From Candidatus Wallbacteria bacterium GWC2_49_35 (GTDB lineage: Bacteria; Muiribacteriota; UBA9980): a DNA stretch of 42,057 nt. The notes under the pieces are model-generated. The model did no database searches. It was given only the letters and a program-made list of their open reading frames with translations, and was not told the DNA's origin. The position numbers and the translations under genes were made by a program. The stretch is taken from contig MGFH01000138.1 in the NCBI GenBank assembly GCA_001791795.1, positions 1-42,057 of the forward strand, written 5' to 3'. Below, piece by piece: positions 23,937 to 32,449 of this stretch (within the stretch, counting starts at the first letter, position 1; every line of letters begins with the position of its first letter).

Positions 23937-24335
23937 ATGGAATTCGCTAACGGCCATGTTAATAACGACGATATAGCGCTTAAAAGGCAGCTTTCGATAA
24001 AAAAAATATCGCAGAGCAAAAAGACGCTGGTGCTTTTTTATGTGCTGATCGCCGTTCTTCTTTGTACGATGGTCCTGGCTTATGTCTGGTCGTTCGTCAA
24101 GATGGTCGAGATCAGGGTCGGTCTCAATAAACTTAATACCGAATATAAAAATATAGTCAAGGAGCGCGACAACCTTATGGCCGAGCGCGCCAAACTTTCC
24201 GCCATGAACCGCATCGAGCAGATAGCCCGCACGCAGCTCATGATGAACCTTCCGACGCAGGTGGAATACGTTTCACTTCTGCAGCCCCACAAAAGTACCT
24301 CGGAAAACGAGATAGGCCCAAAAAATAATTATTAG
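23937..24335 (+). CDS. ftsL: Cell division protein FtsL
   Basis: FtsL is a bitopic divisome protein that forms a trimer with FtsB and FtsQ and activates septal wall synthesis. The 132-residue protein has a cytoplasmic N-terminus of about 30 residues, one membrane helix (TLVLFYVLIAVLLCTMVLAY), then a coiled-coil with regular Leu/Met (about 58-95) and a short tail with IEQIARTQLMMNLP. Sequence conservation in FtsL is low; size, topology and the position between rsmH and ftsI decide the call. A weak GGTGAT lies a few bases before the ATG. Confidence 0.85.
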   Translation: MEFANGHVNNDDIALKRQLSIKKISQSKKTLVLFYVLIAVLLCTMVLAYVWSFVKMVEIRVGLNKLNTEYKNIVKERDNLMAERAKLSAMNRIEQIARTQLMMNLPTQVEYVSLLQPHKSTSENEIGPKNNY

Positions 24336-24346
24336 CGCGGTTTTTT

Positions 24347-26506
24347 ATGTATGAATTCGTGGAAATAAAAAGGACCCATAAGAGCAGGCTTATATTCGTC
24401 GGCGCGCTGGTTTGCGTCTTCGTATCGCTTGTAATATTAAGGCTCTATACCGTCCAGATAAGCGAACACGAAAAATGGAAGTCCCTCGGGCTTAAAACCG
24501 TCCGCTATACGGTTTCTAAAAAGCGCGGCTCCATTTACGACCGCAATTTAAGCAAACTCGCGATCTCCTCGCCCGTTAAGTCATGCTATATATGCCCGGA
24601 AGAGGTCCTCACCAATTCCGAGGGCGTGGCCATGGAATTATCGAAACGCCTGGGGATCCCACGTGACAAGATACTTCAGTCGTCGCTTAGAAAATCGAAG
24701 TTCGTATGGATCAAGCGCGCAGTCGCTGACGAGACCGCCGAAGAGATCCAGAAACTCGGCCTGCCCGGGGTTTATTTCAAAAGCGAGTTCAAGCGCATAT
24801 ATCCTTACGGCGGCCTCGCCTCCAATCTGCTCGGCTGCGTCGGTCCCGACGGCGGCGGCATTCTTGACAATAAAGGGCTCGAAGGCATCGAGTTGGTCTA
24901 TAACAACTACCTGAAGGGTGTCACGGGCGTAATTAAAAGGCAGTTCGAATCCAGGGTAACGGCAGGCTCGAAGAACTGGGACGTCGATTCACGCTACTTC
25001 GGGGGCGTTTCGATACATCTGACCATCGACGACATTATTCAGAGCATCATCGAGAAGGAACTCGACCAGATATATAAATTCTACAAACCGAAATCGACGA
25101 TAATCATCGTCCAGAACCCGCTGACGGGCGAATTGCTCGGAATGGCCACCAGGCCGGGCTATGACGCTAACAACATCAGGGGCACCACCCCCGAGTCTCG
25201 AAAAAATCGCGCACTGGTAGATATTTACGAACCGGGCTCGACATTCAAGATACTGACCTTCGCCGGGGCGCTCGATGCCGGCGTGATCGACGAAAACGAA
25301 GTGTTCACCTGCGGCGGCTCGATCAAGATATTCGGAGACCAGTTCACCATAAAATGCCATGATTTTCACGGCAGGCAGACATATCTCGAGGCCTTCGCTA
25401 ATTCGTGCAATCCTGTTACCATACAGATCGCAATGAAAATGGGTAAAGAAAAATTTTACGAAAGCATAAAAAAAGCAGGCTTCGGCACGCCGACCAATAT
25501 TCTTCCCAACGCGGGCGAATCGGCGGGAATACTGCGCGAAACGAAGCGCTGGTCAGCCCTTTCACTGCCGTCTATGTCGATCGGCCAGGAAATAGGCGTC
25601 AACGGAGTTCAGCTGATATCGGCGGCGTCCGCGGTCTTAAACGACGGCGTTATGATGAAACCGATATTGGTGACGGCGCTCGAAGATGCGAACAGCAAGA
25701 CCATACGTAAATTCGATATAGAACCTCATATCAGGCTGTTTTCAAAAGAAACATGCGAAAAGATGAAAAAGGCCCTCAAGAAAGTTATCGTGGCCGGAAC
25801 CGGCAAAAAGGCCGCGGTCGAAGGCTATGAAATTCTCGGCAAGACCGGAACCTCGCAGAAATCGAGCGGCCGCGCTTACGAGGCCGGCAGATACTTTTCG
25901 TCGTTTCTCGGATTCATAAACGAGCCGCATTTCAAATTATCCATCCTGGTGGTCATAAACGAGCCCGAACTTCCGGCAGGCACCAAAGACGTCCACGGCG
26001 GAACGGTTGCGGCCCCTGCTTTCAAGAACGTGGCGGAAAAGATCCTCATGTATTATAACATTCTACCCGAGGAAAAGAAGATAGAAACATTCGTATCAAC
26101 GGGCGATCTGCAGAAAGCGGTCAAAATACCCGACATCGTAGGGCTTACGGCGAGCGAGGCCAGAATCAAATTCCAGGATAAGATCAGAATCCAATTCCTC
26201 GGCAACGGCCCCCTCGTCGTAAAGCAGTTCCCGAAACCCTTCAAGTTCCTTCCCATCGACGAAAGCGTGATAGCTTATCTTGGCACCAGCGAAGACCTGA
26301 ACGCCAATCAGAAAAACGAGAAGAACTTCTTTATGCCGATGCTGATAGGAAAATCGATGAAAGAGTCGCTTGAAATACTTAAAAATTACAATTTGTCCTG
26401 CGAATTTAGCGGCTCCGGTTTCGTGGCCGAGCAGAAACCCATGCCGGGCGAGCTTTTGTCCGACGATAACACCGTAAGGCTTAATTTTTCGATGAATAAA
26501 AACTAG
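24347..26506 (+). CDS. ftsI: Penicillin-binding protein FtsI/PBP3 with C-terminal PASTA domains
   Basis: The septal transpeptidase cross-links new peptidoglycan together with FtsW. The 719-residue protein has an N-terminal membrane anchor (LIFVGALVCVFVSLVILRLY, 15-34), the dimerisation domain starting KKRGSIYDRN (58-67), and the transpeptidase with Ser298-x-x-Lys301 (STFK), Ser353-Cys-Asn355 and Lys499-Thr-Gly. Beyond the catalytic domain two PASTA-like modules follow (about 593-655 and 662-719; KIPDIVGLTASEARIKF and MPMLIGKSMKESLEIL). These modules are usual in Gram-positive PBP2x/SpoVD and uncommon in FtsI of LPS-bearing bacteria. It starts 11 bases after ftsL; no clear ribosome site is seen. 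Confidence 0.95.
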   Translation: MYEFVEIKRTHKSRLIFVGALVCVFVSLVILRLYTVQISEHEKWKSLGLKTVRYTVSKKRGSIYDRNLSKLAISSPVKSCYICPEEVLTNSEGVAMELSKRLGIPRDKILQSSLRKSKFVWIKRAVADETAEEIQKLGLPGVYFKSEFKRIYPYGGLASNLLGCVGPDGGGILDNKGLEGIELVYNNYLKGVTGVIKRQFESRVTAGSKNWDVDSRYFGGVSIHLTIDDIIQSIIEKELDQIYKFYKPKSTIIIVQNPLTGELLGMATRPGYDANNIRGTTPESRKNRALVDIYEPGSTFKILTFAGALDAGVIDENEVFTCGGSIKIFGDQFTIKCHDFHGRQTYLEAFANSCNPVTIQIAMKMGKEKFYESIKKAGFGTPTNILPNAGESAGILRETKRWSALSLPSMSIGQEIGVNGVQLISAASAVLNDGVMMKPILVTALEDANSKTIRKFDIEPHIRLFSKETCEKMKKALKKVIVAGTGKKAAVEGYEILGKTGTSQKSSGRAYEAGRYFSSFLGFINEPHFKLSILVVINEPELPAGTKDVHGGTVAAPAFKNVAEKILMYYNILPEEKKIETFVSTGDLQKAVKIPDIVGLTASEARIKFQDKIRIQFLGNGPLVVKQFPKPFKFLPIDESVIAYLGTSEDLNANQKNEKNFFMPMLIGKSMKESLEILKNYNLSCEFSGSGFVAEQKPMPGELLSDDNTVRLNFSMNKN

Positions 26507-26516
26507 GTGATTATTT

Positions 26517-28061
26517 ATGTCAATGCTTCTTGGAGAAATAATTAAATACTGCGATTCCTGCGAGATTATTAACTATAAGAGCGAGCGTGACGACGGCCTT
26601 ATTATAAGGAACATCGTTAACGACACCCGCAAGGTCGAGGAAAATTCGCTGTTCATAGCATCGCACGGCGGCAATTTCGACAGCCATAAAAATATCGAAA
26701 AAGTCATAGAAGAAGGCGCGGCCGCGCTGATCGTCGAAAGAAGGATAGACCTTTCCCGCGTCGAGATCCCCGTTATATTGACGCGCTCCTCTTTCGAACT
26801 CACGAAAAAACTCGCGGCCCCGTTTTTTGCCCATCCGTCCCGCAAGCTCAACCTGCTCGGGATCACCGGCACCAACGGCAAGACGACGACCTCTTATTTC
26901 GCGCGTTCGGTCCTTGCCCAAAAATACAGCGACTGCGGCCTTATAGGCACCATAAAATATATCATTGGCTGCGAGGAAGTGGAGGCGCCGAATACTTCTC
27001 CCGAGCCGCTGTTCTTTCAGCAGATGCTCGCGCGCATGGTCGATTACGGCCTGAAATCGGCGGTCATGGAAGTATCTTCGCACGCGATAAAACTCGGCCG
27101 TATCGAAAACACTGAATTCGACACGCTCATTTTCACCAACCTTTCAAAAGAGCATACCGAATTCCATCAGGATATGAACGATTATTTCAAAACCAAGGCC
27201 TCGCTCTTCGTGAAGATGTTCGACCCCAGGTTCAGGCATTATAAAAGATTTCCGAAGACCGCGATCGTCAATATCGACGACACCTACGGGCGCATACTGG
27301 CGAACGAACTGAAAAAAATAAGCGGCGCGAGGGTTTTCACTTTTTCACTGAAGAAGAACTCTGGCGCGGACATGACGGCGGATATCATCGCCATAAGAAT
27401 GAACGGCGCAGATTTTTACATCAATTACAAAAAAACTAAAATTCCGGTGGAACTCAAACTCACGGGCGTGTTCAACGTTTATAACGCGCTCGCGGCGGCC
27501 GCGTCTGGCGTCTGCTCGGGGCTCACGCTTTACGAGATAAAGGCGGGGCTGGAGTATCTGACCAGCGTTCCCGGCCGTTTCGAACTCGTCGAAGCGCCAG
27601 GCGTCAACGCCGGTTTCAGCGTGTTCGTCGATTTCGCGCACACGCCGGAAAGTTTTATTAACGTCATCGCTCTGGCTCGCGAACTTAATCCGGCGCGCAT
27701 TATAACCGTTTTCGGCTGCGGCGGCGACCGGTCGCGCGAAAAGCGCCCGATGATGGGCTATAACGCCGCGACCGCGAGCGATCACACCATAATAACTTCC
27801 GACAACCCGCGCGGCGAAGACCCGATGCAGATAATAAACGATATCGTTCCCGGCGCGCAGAAATCGGAAAAACCGTTCAACATTATCGCCGATCGGGAAG
27901 AAGCCATAGGCAAGGCCGTTGCGATGGCCAAAGAAGGCGACATCGTGCTCGTTCTCGGCAAGGGTCATGAAAAGTACCAGATAGTCGGTTCGGAAAAGAA
28001 GCATTTCGACGACTGCTCGACGGCGCTTAAATATTTAAAAGAACTTAAAAATTCCCAATAG
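26517..28061 (+). CDS. murE: UDP-MurNAc-tripeptide synthetase MurE, meso-DAP type
   Basis: MurE adds the third amino acid to UDP-MurNAc-L-Ala-D-Glu in the cytoplasm. The 514-residue protein has the ATP loop GITGTNGKTTTSYF (GTNGKT at 118-123), ANTSPEP (nucleotide sugar site), and the Mur ligase C domain starting near residue 350 (GRFELVE). Asp-Asn-Pro-Arg at 429-432 (SDNPRGEDP) is the signature of enzymes that add meso-diaminopimelate rather than lysine. AGGTGAT stands about 5 bases before the ATG; the ftsI stop is 10 bases upstream. An ATG two codons later is an alternative start. Confidence 0.95.
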   Translation: MSMLLGEIIKYCDSCEIINYKSERDDGLIIRNIVNDTRKVEENSLFIASHGGNFDSHKNIEKVIEEGAAALIVERRIDLSRVEIPVILTRSSFELTKKLAAPFFAHPSRKLNLLGITGTNGKTTTSYFARSVLAQKYSDCGLIGTIKYIIGCEEVEAPNTSPEPLFFQQMLARMVDYGLKSAVMEVSSHAIKLGRIENTEFDTLIFTNLSKEHTEFHQDMNDYFKTKASLFVKMFDPRFRHYKRFPKTAIVNIDDTYGRILANELKKISGARVFTFSLKKNSGADMTADIIAIRMNGADFYINYKKTKIPVELKLTGVFNVYNALAAAASGVCSGLTLYEIKAGLEYLTSVPGRFELVEAPGVNAGFSVFVDFAHTPESFINVIALARELNPARIITVFGCGGDRSREKRPMMGYNAATASDHTIITSDNPRGEDPMQIINDIVPGAQKSEKPFNIIADREEAIGKAVAMAKEGDIVLVLGKGHEKYQIVGSEKKHFDDCSTALKYLKELKNSQ

Positions 28062-28081
28062 AAGAAAGGTAGATTATAACC

Positions 28082-29521
28082 ATGTTACTTACCAAAAAGC
28101 TGCTCAAGGAAATCAACGGTTCGCTCTCGCTGAATGCCGGCGGGTCCGGCGAAGCCGCTATCGAACTGGGGCCGCCTTCGATCGATACCAGAAAGATCAA
28201 TAAAGGCGACACTTTTTTCGGCATCGACGGTGAAGCGCGTGACGGCTGCGAGTTTTTCGAACAGGCAATCGAAAAAGGCGCCGGCTGCGTCGTATTGACT
28301 TCCAATTACCGCGAGATGTTCGAAAAATCGGAGATCGCCCGTAAACATAAAGCGGCCGGCCTTTTCGTGGCCAGCACACGCGTCGCACTCCGCCAGCTAG
28401 GTTTTTCTAACAGGCTCACTCACTCAGTGCCGTTCGTCGCCGTGACCGGCTCGAACGGGAAAACCACGACCAAGGAGCTTATCGCGGCGATACTCGGTCG
28501 GAAATACAGGGTTTTCAAAACGGCCGGCAATTTCAATAACGACCTGGGGCTTCCGATGCAGCTGATGTGCCTTGACAAGAGCCATGAGATAGGCGTCGTC
28601 GAGCTCGGAATGAGCGCGCCCGGCGAGATCGACTCGCTGGCTTCGCTTGTGCTGCCGCGCGTGGGCGTAATAACCTGCGTAGGGCCGTCGCATATAGAAT
28701 TTTTAAAGACGCTGAAGAATATAGCCAGGGCCAAGGCCGAGCTCATCCCCCGCGTCGATACGCAGGGCTGCCTAATACTCAATTACGATAATAACTACAC
28801 GCGCAAGATGTCGTCGCAGTATTCGGGCAGGTCGGTCGGCTATTCAATTTCGAACCGATCGTCTAAAATACAGGCCAAGAACGTTACCGTCAATGAAAAC
28901 GGCTTTTACGATTTCGACTGCGTCGTGAAAACCGATCTTAAAAATTATCCGCCTTTTCGCGTTTCGCTCAATCTGGCGGGCCGCCACAACGTGCTCAACG
29001 CGCTCGCCGCGATCTGCGCGGCGATAGAGTTCGGCGTTTCTACCGCGGATATAGTCAACGGTTTGAACGATTTCAACGGCGTTCAGAAGCGAATGGAACT
29101 TATTAAACTTTCCGGCGGTGTCACCGTTTTGAACGACTGCTACAACGCCAATCCTCTTTCGATGAAATCGGCCCTCGAAACGGTCTCTGAATTCAAGGCG
29201 TTTTCGGGTCGCCGCGTCGCCATACTCGGCGATATGCTCGAGCTCGGCAACTGGAGCGTCAGGGCGCATTCCGATATGGGCCGGCTGGCCGCCAAATGCG
29301 GCGTCGAGCTGCTTGTCACGGTCGGCGAAAAGTCGAAGTATACGATGCAGGCGGCCATAGAAGCAGGTTTCGCTCCGGAACGCGCCCTTCATTTCAGCGA
29401 CTCGGCGGAGGCCGCCGGGCGCGTCAGGCAAATAGTTAAAACCGGCGATTTCGTTCTGATAAAGGGATCCCGCGGGATGAAACTCGAAGTCGTTTTGAAC
29501 GCGCTTCAAGGGGAGAAATAG
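28082..29521 (+). CDS. murF: UDP-MurNAc-pentapeptide synthetase MurF
   Basis: MurF joins D-Ala-D-Ala to the UDP-MurNAc-tripeptide and completes the cytoplasmic precursor. The 479-residue protein shows SIDTRKINKGDTFFGIDG in the N-terminal domain, the ATP loop VTGSNGKTTTKEL, GNFNNDLGLP, GMSAPGEI, the NALAAICAA helix and NDCYNANPLSMKSAL near the start of the C domain, with AILGDMLELG after it. AAAGGT precedes the ATG by about 10 bases. The gene sits 20 bases after murE. The D-Ala-D-Ala ligase (ddl) that would supply its substrate is not in the window. Confidence 0.95.
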   Translation: MLLTKKLLKEINGSLSLNAGGSGEAAIELGPPSIDTRKINKGDTFFGIDGEARDGCEFFEQAIEKGAGCVVLTSNYREMFEKSEIARKHKAAGLFVASTRVALRQLGFSNRLTHSVPFVAVTGSNGKTTTKELIAAILGRKYRVFKTAGNFNNDLGLPMQLMCLDKSHEIGVVELGMSAPGEIDSLASLVLPRVGVITCVGPSHIEFLKTLKNIARAKAELIPRVDTQGCLILNYDNNYTRKMSSQYSGRSVGYSISNRSSKIQAKNVTVNENGFYDFDCVVKTDLKNYPPFRVSLNLAGRHNVLNALAAICAAIEFGVSTADIVNGLNDFNGVQKRMELIKLSGGVTVLNDCYNANPLSMKSALETVSEFKAFSGRRVAILGDMLELGNWSVRAHSDMGRLAAKCGVELLVTVGEKSKYTMQAAIEAGFAPERALHFSDSAEAAGRVRQIVKTGDFVLIKGSRGMKLEVVLNALQGEK

Positions 29522-29522
29522 G

Positions 29523-30602
29523 ATGTTTCATTACCTTCTTTCGGGAGCGATATCGCAGTTGACGGCCATGATATCGGTCAGGACGCTTTTCGCGGTGCTG
29601 ACGTCTTTTGTAATAACGCTTATGCTCGTGCCGATAGTCATCAGAAACATACAGAAAAGAAAGGCCGGCCAGAATATACGCGCGCTGGGTCCCGAATCCC
29701 ATCAGCAGAAAGCCGGCCGCCCCACTATGGGCGGTATCGCCATGGTCATCGCCATATGCGTCACATCGCTTATATGGTGCCAGTTGAACGAATTTGTTAT
29801 TATAATGGTCCTTAGCACGGTATGGCTTGGAACCGTCGGTTTTCTTGACGACATGCTGAAGTTCGCGAAAAAAAGTTCGGACGGTCTCAGCGCGAAAGCG
29901 AAGATGGCGCTGATACTTTTACTCGGCCTCGGCGCCGGCTGGCTGATTTATTCAACGAAGATAATGCCTTCCACACTTTTCGTGCCGGTGATCAACCGCG
30001 ATTTCGAGATAGGCTGGCTGTACGTTTTTTTCGTTACTTTCATAGTGGCCAGCTGGTCTAACGCGGTAAACCTCACCGACGGCCTCGATGGCCTCGCGAT
30101 AGGCGTAGTTATTCTGGTTTCAATAGCCCTCGGCGGTATCGCTTATATAGCCGGAAACGCAATATTTTCGAAGCACGTCGGGCTTCCATTCGTGCGCGGC
30201 GCGGGCGAACTGACCGTGTACTGCGCGTCGCTGGTCGGCGCGGGGCTCGGTTTTTACTGGTATAACGCCTCGCCGGCTGAAATATTTATGGGCGATGTGG
30301 GTTCGCTCGCCCTGGGCGGAGCGCTAGGCCTGGTTTCCGTCTTCACAAAGAGCGAGCTTCTGCTGGCGGTCATAGGCGGTATATTTGTAGTGGAGGCCCT
30401 TTCGGTGATGATCCAGGTTTTCTCGTTCCGTTACTTCGGCAGGCGCGTTTTTAAAATGAGCCCGATACATCATCATTTCGAGCTTTCCGGCTGGCCGGAA
30501 ACGAAGGTGGTCGCCCGTTTCTGGATAATAACCATCATACTGATACTTGCCGGATTGTGCATTCTGGGATTGAACACCCTGCTGGCGACCAAAACGTTAT
30601 GA
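29523..30602 (+). CDS. mraY: Phospho-MurNAc-pentapeptide transferase MraY
   Basis: MraY moves phospho-MurNAc-pentapeptide onto undecaprenyl phosphate, giving lipid I at the cytoplasmic membrane. The 359-residue protein has ten hydrophobic segments and the family motifs QQKAGRPTMGG, the magnesium-binding Asp pair in LDDMLKFAKK, NAVNLTDGLDGLAIG, FMGDVGSLALGG, and MSPIHHHFELSGW near the end. GGGGAG at the end of murF provides the ribosome site and the ATG comes one base after the murF stop. Its own stop overlaps the start of the following ATPase gene (ATGA), so both are coupled. Confidence 0.96.
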   Translation: MFHYLLSGAISQLTAMISVRTLFAVLTSFVITLMLVPIVIRNIQKRKAGQNIRALGPESHQQKAGRPTMGGIAMVIAICVTSLIWCQLNEFVIIMVLSTVWLGTVGFLDDMLKFAKKSSDGLSAKAKMALILLLGLGAGWLIYSTKIMPSTLFVPVINRDFEIGWLYVFFVTFIVASWSNAVNLTDGLDGLAIGVVILVSIALGGIAYIAGNAIFSKHVGLPFVRGAGELTVYCASLVGAGLGFYWYNASPAEIFMGDVGSLALGGALGLVSVFTKSELLLAVIGGIFVVEALSVMIQVFSFRYFGRRVFKMSPIHHHFELSGWPETKVVARFWIITIILILAGLCILGLNTLLATKTL

Positions 30603-31003
30603 GTTCCATTATGATCTCCAGTACGCCCGAAGCGGTATTCGGGGCGATCGAAAATATAATGGCCGGCCTGGACGGGCTCGAAATGCCCGAAGAGTTTTTT
30701 TATGACGTAAAACTCATCCTGTCCGAGCTTTTCGTCAACGCCATGATCCACGGCAACGGGCAGGACCCCGCCCGGAAGATCGCCGTCGATTATTTATTCT
30801 GCGGCGAAAAGCTGAAGCTCACGATCACCGACGAGGGGGAAGGCTTCGACCACGGCAGGATATACGATCCGCTCGCCGTCGGCAACGTAATGAAATTATC
30901 AGGACGCGGGCTGTTTCTGGTAAAAAACCTGGCCGACCGCGTGGAATTCAACGAAAAAGGCAATTCCGTGACCGTCGAAAAAACTCTCGGTCAGCGAATT
31001 TAG
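30599..31003 (+). CDS. RsbW/SpoIIAB-like ATPase (anti-sigma-type serine kinase) within the dcw cluster
   Basis: A 134-residue single-domain GHKL ATPase. Visible are the N-box with Glu43 and Asn47 (LSELFVNAMIHGNG), the G1 box with Asp78 (TDEGEGFD) and the glycine-rich lid SGRGLFLVKNLADRVEF (101-117). There is no dimerisation or phospho-His domain, which is the make-up of the RsbW/SpoIIAB/BtrW anti-sigma or serine kinase group (HATPase_c_2). Such proteins bind sigma factors or phosphorylate STAS-domain antagonists. The ATG at 30599 overlaps the mraY stop by four bases (ATGA), and murD follows 15 bases later. A longer frame from 30557 would lie inside mraY and has no ribosome site. No sigma factor or STAS protein is encoded in the window, so the target is unknown. 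I know of no standard dcw cluster with this gene here. Confidence 0.85.
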   Translation: MSSIMISSTPEAVFGAIENIMAGLDGLEMPEEFFYDVKLILSELFVNAMIHGNGQDPARKIAVDYLFCGEKLKLTITDEGEGFDHGRIYDPLAVGNVMKLSGRGLFLVKNLADRVEFNEKGNSVTVEKTLGQRI

Positions 31004-31018
31004 AGAAAGGCAATTTTT

Positions 31019-32449
31019 ATGGCTGAAATGGAAAATGGCGCTGCCGCCGGCAGTAATTTACTTAAATCGAAAAAGGTCCTTGTTTGCGGCCTCCAGCGCA
31101 GCGGAATGGACGCCGCCGCGTTTCTTCTAAAAAACGGCGCTCGCGTTACTGTAAGCGATATAAAGAAGCCGGAGGAGCTGGGCGAGCAGACCGCGAAACT
31201 CGGCGCGCTCGGCTTCGATATTCGCTACGAGCTGGGTTTTCACTCTGAAGAGACCTTCGCGTCGCAAGATCTTATAGTTCTGAGCCCGGCCGTTCCCTGC
31301 GACTCGCCTTTCGTACTTCACGCGCTTTCAAAAGGCGTCAGAGTAGTTTCTGAAGTGGAGTTCGCCTCGTGGTATTCGCGCGCTCCTTACGCCGCCATAA
31401 CAGGGACCAACGGCAAGACCACCACCACCACTCTCGTGTATGAAATACTTAAAAATTCCAATATATTTGAAAAAGTTTATGTCGGCGGCAATATCGGTGT
31501 CGCGTTCGCCGGTTTCTCGGCTTCCATGACGCCGCGCGACGCGGCGGTACTTGAAATAAGCAGCTTTCAGATGGAGTTCGCCGAAAAATTCGCTCCGCGC
31601 GCGGCCGCGCTGCTCAATATCACCGAAGACCACCTGAACCGCCACCACGACATGCGGACTTACACCCGCATGAAAATGCGCGTTTTTCAGAACCAGAAGA
31701 GCTCCGACGTCGCCGTGCTTAACGCCGACGACGCGGCCGTGATGGCCGAAAGGGATAAGATAACTTCGAAATGCTTTACATTCACGGTAACCGGCGACGC
31801 GTCGCGCGACGTTTACGTCGAAGGCGGTTATCTGATCATAAAAACGGCGGGCGGCGCCGCCGAAAAGATAATTAAAACTTCCGGCATCGGCATCATCGGC
31901 CGCCACAATCTTTCTAACGCGGCGGCCGCGGCGGCCCTCTGCCATTATGGCTTCGGCGTCGCCCCGGAAATGATCGCCGAAACTCTCAAAAGTTTTCGCG
32001 GCGTGCATCACAGGCTCGAATTCGTCGAGGAGATCGGCGGAGTGAAGTTTTACAACGACTCGAAGGCCACCAACGAAGATTCTACGAAGGTGGCGCTCGC
32101 TTCTTTTTCCGGGCCGGTCGCGCTCATAGCGGGCGGTTCCGAAAAAGGGTCCGATTACAGCGGGCTTTCCGCCGACGTTTTAAGATCGAGCGTCAGAAAG
32201 GTTTTCGTTATTGGCCAGGTGCGCGAAAAAATAAAGGACGCCCTCGGGCGATCCGGTTTCGCGGATGTCGAGGTCTGCGATACTCTCGAAGATTGCGTCG
32301 CCAGGGCATTTGCGGTCTCGGCACCCGGCTGGACGGTGCTTCTGTCGCCGGCATGCGCGAGCCTGGATATGTTCAAAAACTACGAACACCGCGGCGACGC
32401 TTTTATCGAAGCGGTCAGAAAATTGAAGACGGCGGGGGCGGCGAAGTAA
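31019..32449 (+). CDS. murD: UDP-MurNAc-L-alanine:D-glutamate ligase MurD
   Basis: MurD adds D-glutamate to UDP-MurNAc-L-Ala. The 476-residue protein begins with the dinucleotide-type fold VLVCGLQRSGMDAAAFLL, then VLSPAVPCDSP, the ATP loop ITGTNGKTTTTTLVYEIL, SSFQME, ITEDHLNRH, RHNLSNAAAAAAL, EFVEEIGGVKFYNDSKATN and ALIAGGSEKGSDYSGL. All are standard MurD motifs. AAAGG lies 8 bases before the ATG. The stop codon is directly followed by the GTG of ftsW. Confidence 0.95.
   Translation: MAEMENGAAAGSNLLKSKKVLVCGLQRSGMDAAAFLLKNGARVTVSDIKKPEELGEQTAKLGALGFDIRYELGFHSEETFASQDLIVLSPAVPCDSPFVLHALSKGVRVVSEVEFASWYSRAPYAAITGTNGKTTTTTLVYEILKNSNIFEKVYVGGNIGVAFAGFSASMTPRDAAVLEISSFQMEFAEKFAPRAAALLNITEDHLNRHHDMRTYTRMKMRVFQNQKSSDVAVLNADDAAVMAERDKITSKCFTFTVTGDASRDVYVEGGYLIIKTAGGAAEKIIKTSGIGIIGRHNLSNAAAAAALCHYGFGVAPEMIAETLKSFRGVHHRLEFVEEIGGVKFYNDSKATNEDSTKVALASFSGPVALIAGGSEKGSDYSGLSADVLRSSVRKVFVIGQVREKIKDALGRSGFADVEVCDTLEDCVARAFAVSAPGWTVLLSPACASLDMFKNYEHRGDAFIEAVRKLKTAGAAK

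Noticed and set aside
30557-30598. Upstream extension of the RsbW-like gene
   Set aside because: The extra 14 residues lie inside mraY without a ribosome site; the ATG at 30599 overlapping the mraY stop is the normal coupling form.
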